The notes under the pieces were generated by a model. That model had not been told where the DNA came from. It saw only the letters and a list, made by a program, of their open reading frames with translations, and ran no database searches. Positions 5,226 through 5,942 of a DNA stretch of 5,942 nt are shown here, piece by piece. A program made the position numbers and the translations under genes. Each line of letters opens with the position of its first letter. The first letter of the stretch is position 1. The DNA comes from a bacterium (lineage in GTDB: Bacteria > Patescibacteriota > Minisyncoccia > CAIUEV01 > JAHKAQ01), in assembly GCA_018399475.1 (NCBI GenBank), contig JAGYOS010000031.1, positions 1 through 5,942 on the forward strand, in the 5' to 3' direction.

Positions 5226-5942
5226 ATGTTTAAAAGTATTGCCATTTTAAGAGAAACATCTCTTGCGAATCTTCTTTTTTATTGTACGGTATTTTTAATC
5301 CCTTTTCAAAAAAGATTTTTTCTATTCAATTCCTTTTCTTTTGATACTGAATATTTTATTGAATACAACAGTTTTTACCTGTCTTTGCCGGAAATTACTA
5401 TTTTAATCTTAATTTTCCTTCAAAGAAAATTCATATTAAACAATCTTATTAAACTATTGTCAAGGGATAAGAGTAATCTTGTTCTTATCTTGTTTATAGT
5501 TTTAATTTCCTTTAATTTATTTAATTCAATAAATTTAGCCCTTTCAATCCATAAAACATTTCATTTTTTAATTTGGATATCATTTGTTTTTCTAGGAATA
5601 CATTTAATCTCAAACTTTAAAAAAATATTTCTTGTAATAAAATTAATTATTGTAGCTTCCTTTTTTCAATCCCTAATAGCTATTTTTCAATTTTTATTCC
5701 AGCGATCTTTAGGCCTAAAATTTTTAGGAGAAAGTATTTTAGGAGTTAATATTTTAGGTGTCGCTAAAATAGATTCTTCTTTTGGGAAAATAATAAGAGC
5801 TTACGGAACAGAGCCCCATCCAAATATTTTAGGTGGCTTTTTAATGACAAGTATCATCTTTTTAATTTTTTATTTAGCTTATTTAAGCAAAAAATCAAGA
5901 ACAATTTCAAATTGTTCCACGTGGAACAATTTGAAATTGTTC
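5226..5942 (+). CDS. O-antigen ligase/polymerase-like membrane protein, 5' part
   Basis: From ATG 5226 the frame is open for 239 codons to the window edge with no stop, so the gene is cut at its 3' end. The protein is strongly hydrophobic, with about six predicted membrane segments (roughly 13-27, 55-66, 84-97, 112-128, 133-157, 203-220). Family-like landmarks are LLFYCTVFLIPFQKR (16-30), QRSLGLKFLGES (159-170) and RAYGTEPHPNILGGF (191-205), which match my recollection of O-antigen ligase (Wzy_C/WaaL-type) proteins of Patescibacteria. Such proteins transfer or polymerise lipid-linked glycans on the outer face of the membrane. Full-length members are usually over 400 residues, so the large periplasmic loop and catalytic region would lie beyond the window. 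Only a weak GGAA precedes the ATG, and no convincing promoter was found in 5097-5225. Residues 225-239 are encoded by a perfect palindrome, giving a polar stretch RTISNCSTWNNLKLF after a membrane helix. Confidence 0.8.
   Translation, partial: MFKSIAILRETSLANLLFYCTVFLIPFQKRFFLFNSFSFDTEYFIEYNSFYLSLPEITILILIFLQRKFILNNLIKLLSRDKSNLVLILFIVLISFNLFNSINLALSIHKTFHFLIWISFVFLGIHLISNFKKIFLVIKLIIVASFFQSLIAIFQFLFQRSLGLKFLGESILGVNILGVAKIDSSFGKIIRAYGTEPHPNILGGFLMTSIIFLIFYLAYLSKKSRTISNCSTWNNLKLF
5899..5942. repeat. Perfect 44-bp nested palindrome
   Basis: All 22 base pairs match about the centre 5920/5921. Each outer 19-base part is itself palindromic around a single base: GAACAATTTCAAATTGTTC (5899-5917) and GAACAATTTGAAATTGTTC (5924-5942), separated by CACGTG. 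It can therefore form one long hairpin or two smaller ones. It ends exactly at the last base of the window. Confidence 0.97.
5913..5928. promoter_or_regulatory. parS-like centromere site for ParB
   Basis: The central 16 bases, TGTTCCACGTGGAACA, form a perfect palindrome matching the conserved bacterial parS consensus TGTTNCACGTGAAACA, and are identical to the variant I recall from Pseudomonas chromosomes. ParB clamps load at such sites and, with ParA and SMC, separate origins. parS sites commonly lie inside coding sequence near the replication origin. No parA or parB is in the window, so use as parS is inferred from the motif alone. Confidence 0.6.

Noticed and set aside
1..5942. CRISPR arrays, tRNA or rRNA genes, transposase genes
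   Set aside because: No regularly spaced repeats, no cloverleaf or rRNA motifs and no transposase-like proteins were seen on either strand.

Overview
The window looks like a piece of an AT-rich genome from the Patescibacteria/CPR, most likely of Parcubacteria type. This is inferred from the low GC, the short genes, and the style of the proteins: a LysM-CHAP wall hydrolase, a short DksA/TraR zinc-finger protein, a compact LspA, and an O-antigen-ligase-like membrane protein of the kind I associate with that group. No marker gene fixes the taxon. The reading frames contain no in-frame TGA, and every complete gene ends in TAA or TAG, so the standard code fits.

Layout. Positions 66-347 (+) hold a small encapsulin-type ferritin-like protein closed by a clear intrinsic terminator (408-438). 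A promoter near 534-561 leads to a secreted or membrane-anchored LysM-LysM-CHAP peptidoglycan hydrolase (860-1918, +). Its frame stays open 228 bases further upstream. It converges on a minus-strand block read right to left: a DksA/TraR-family regulator (4478-4107), a strong terminator (4057-4024), signal peptidase II LspA (3979-3524) and a full-length ComM/YifB AAA+ ATPase (3450-1915). The comM and hydrolase stop codons share one TTAA.

The 750-base stretch from 4479 to 5225 has no convincing gene but is not empty. On the minus strand it holds a near-ideal extended -10 promoter (5096-5068), a 21-bp imperfect inverted repeat, a 12-bp perfect inverted repeat, a GC-richer block with mutually exclusive pairings, and a GC-stem terminator (4634-4605). 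A separate promoter for the dksA-like gene follows at 4589-4561. I read this as a candidate undescribed non-coding RNA of about 450 nt, or a small-protein mRNA with a structured 3' end.

From 5226 to the right edge (+) runs the 5' part of a polytopic O-antigen ligase/polymerase-like gene. Its visible end is a perfect 44-bp palindrome whose centre, TGTTCCACGTGGAACA, is a perfect ParB-type parS palindrome. This is the most striking element in the window. It lies in frame inside the gene and exactly at the window edge.

Functional theme: mostly the cell envelope (wall hydrolase, lipoprotein signal peptidase, surface glycan polymerase/ligase), plus transcription control (DksA-like), DNA-uptake recombination (ComM), iron or redox handling (ferritin-like protein) and a probable chromosome-partition site.
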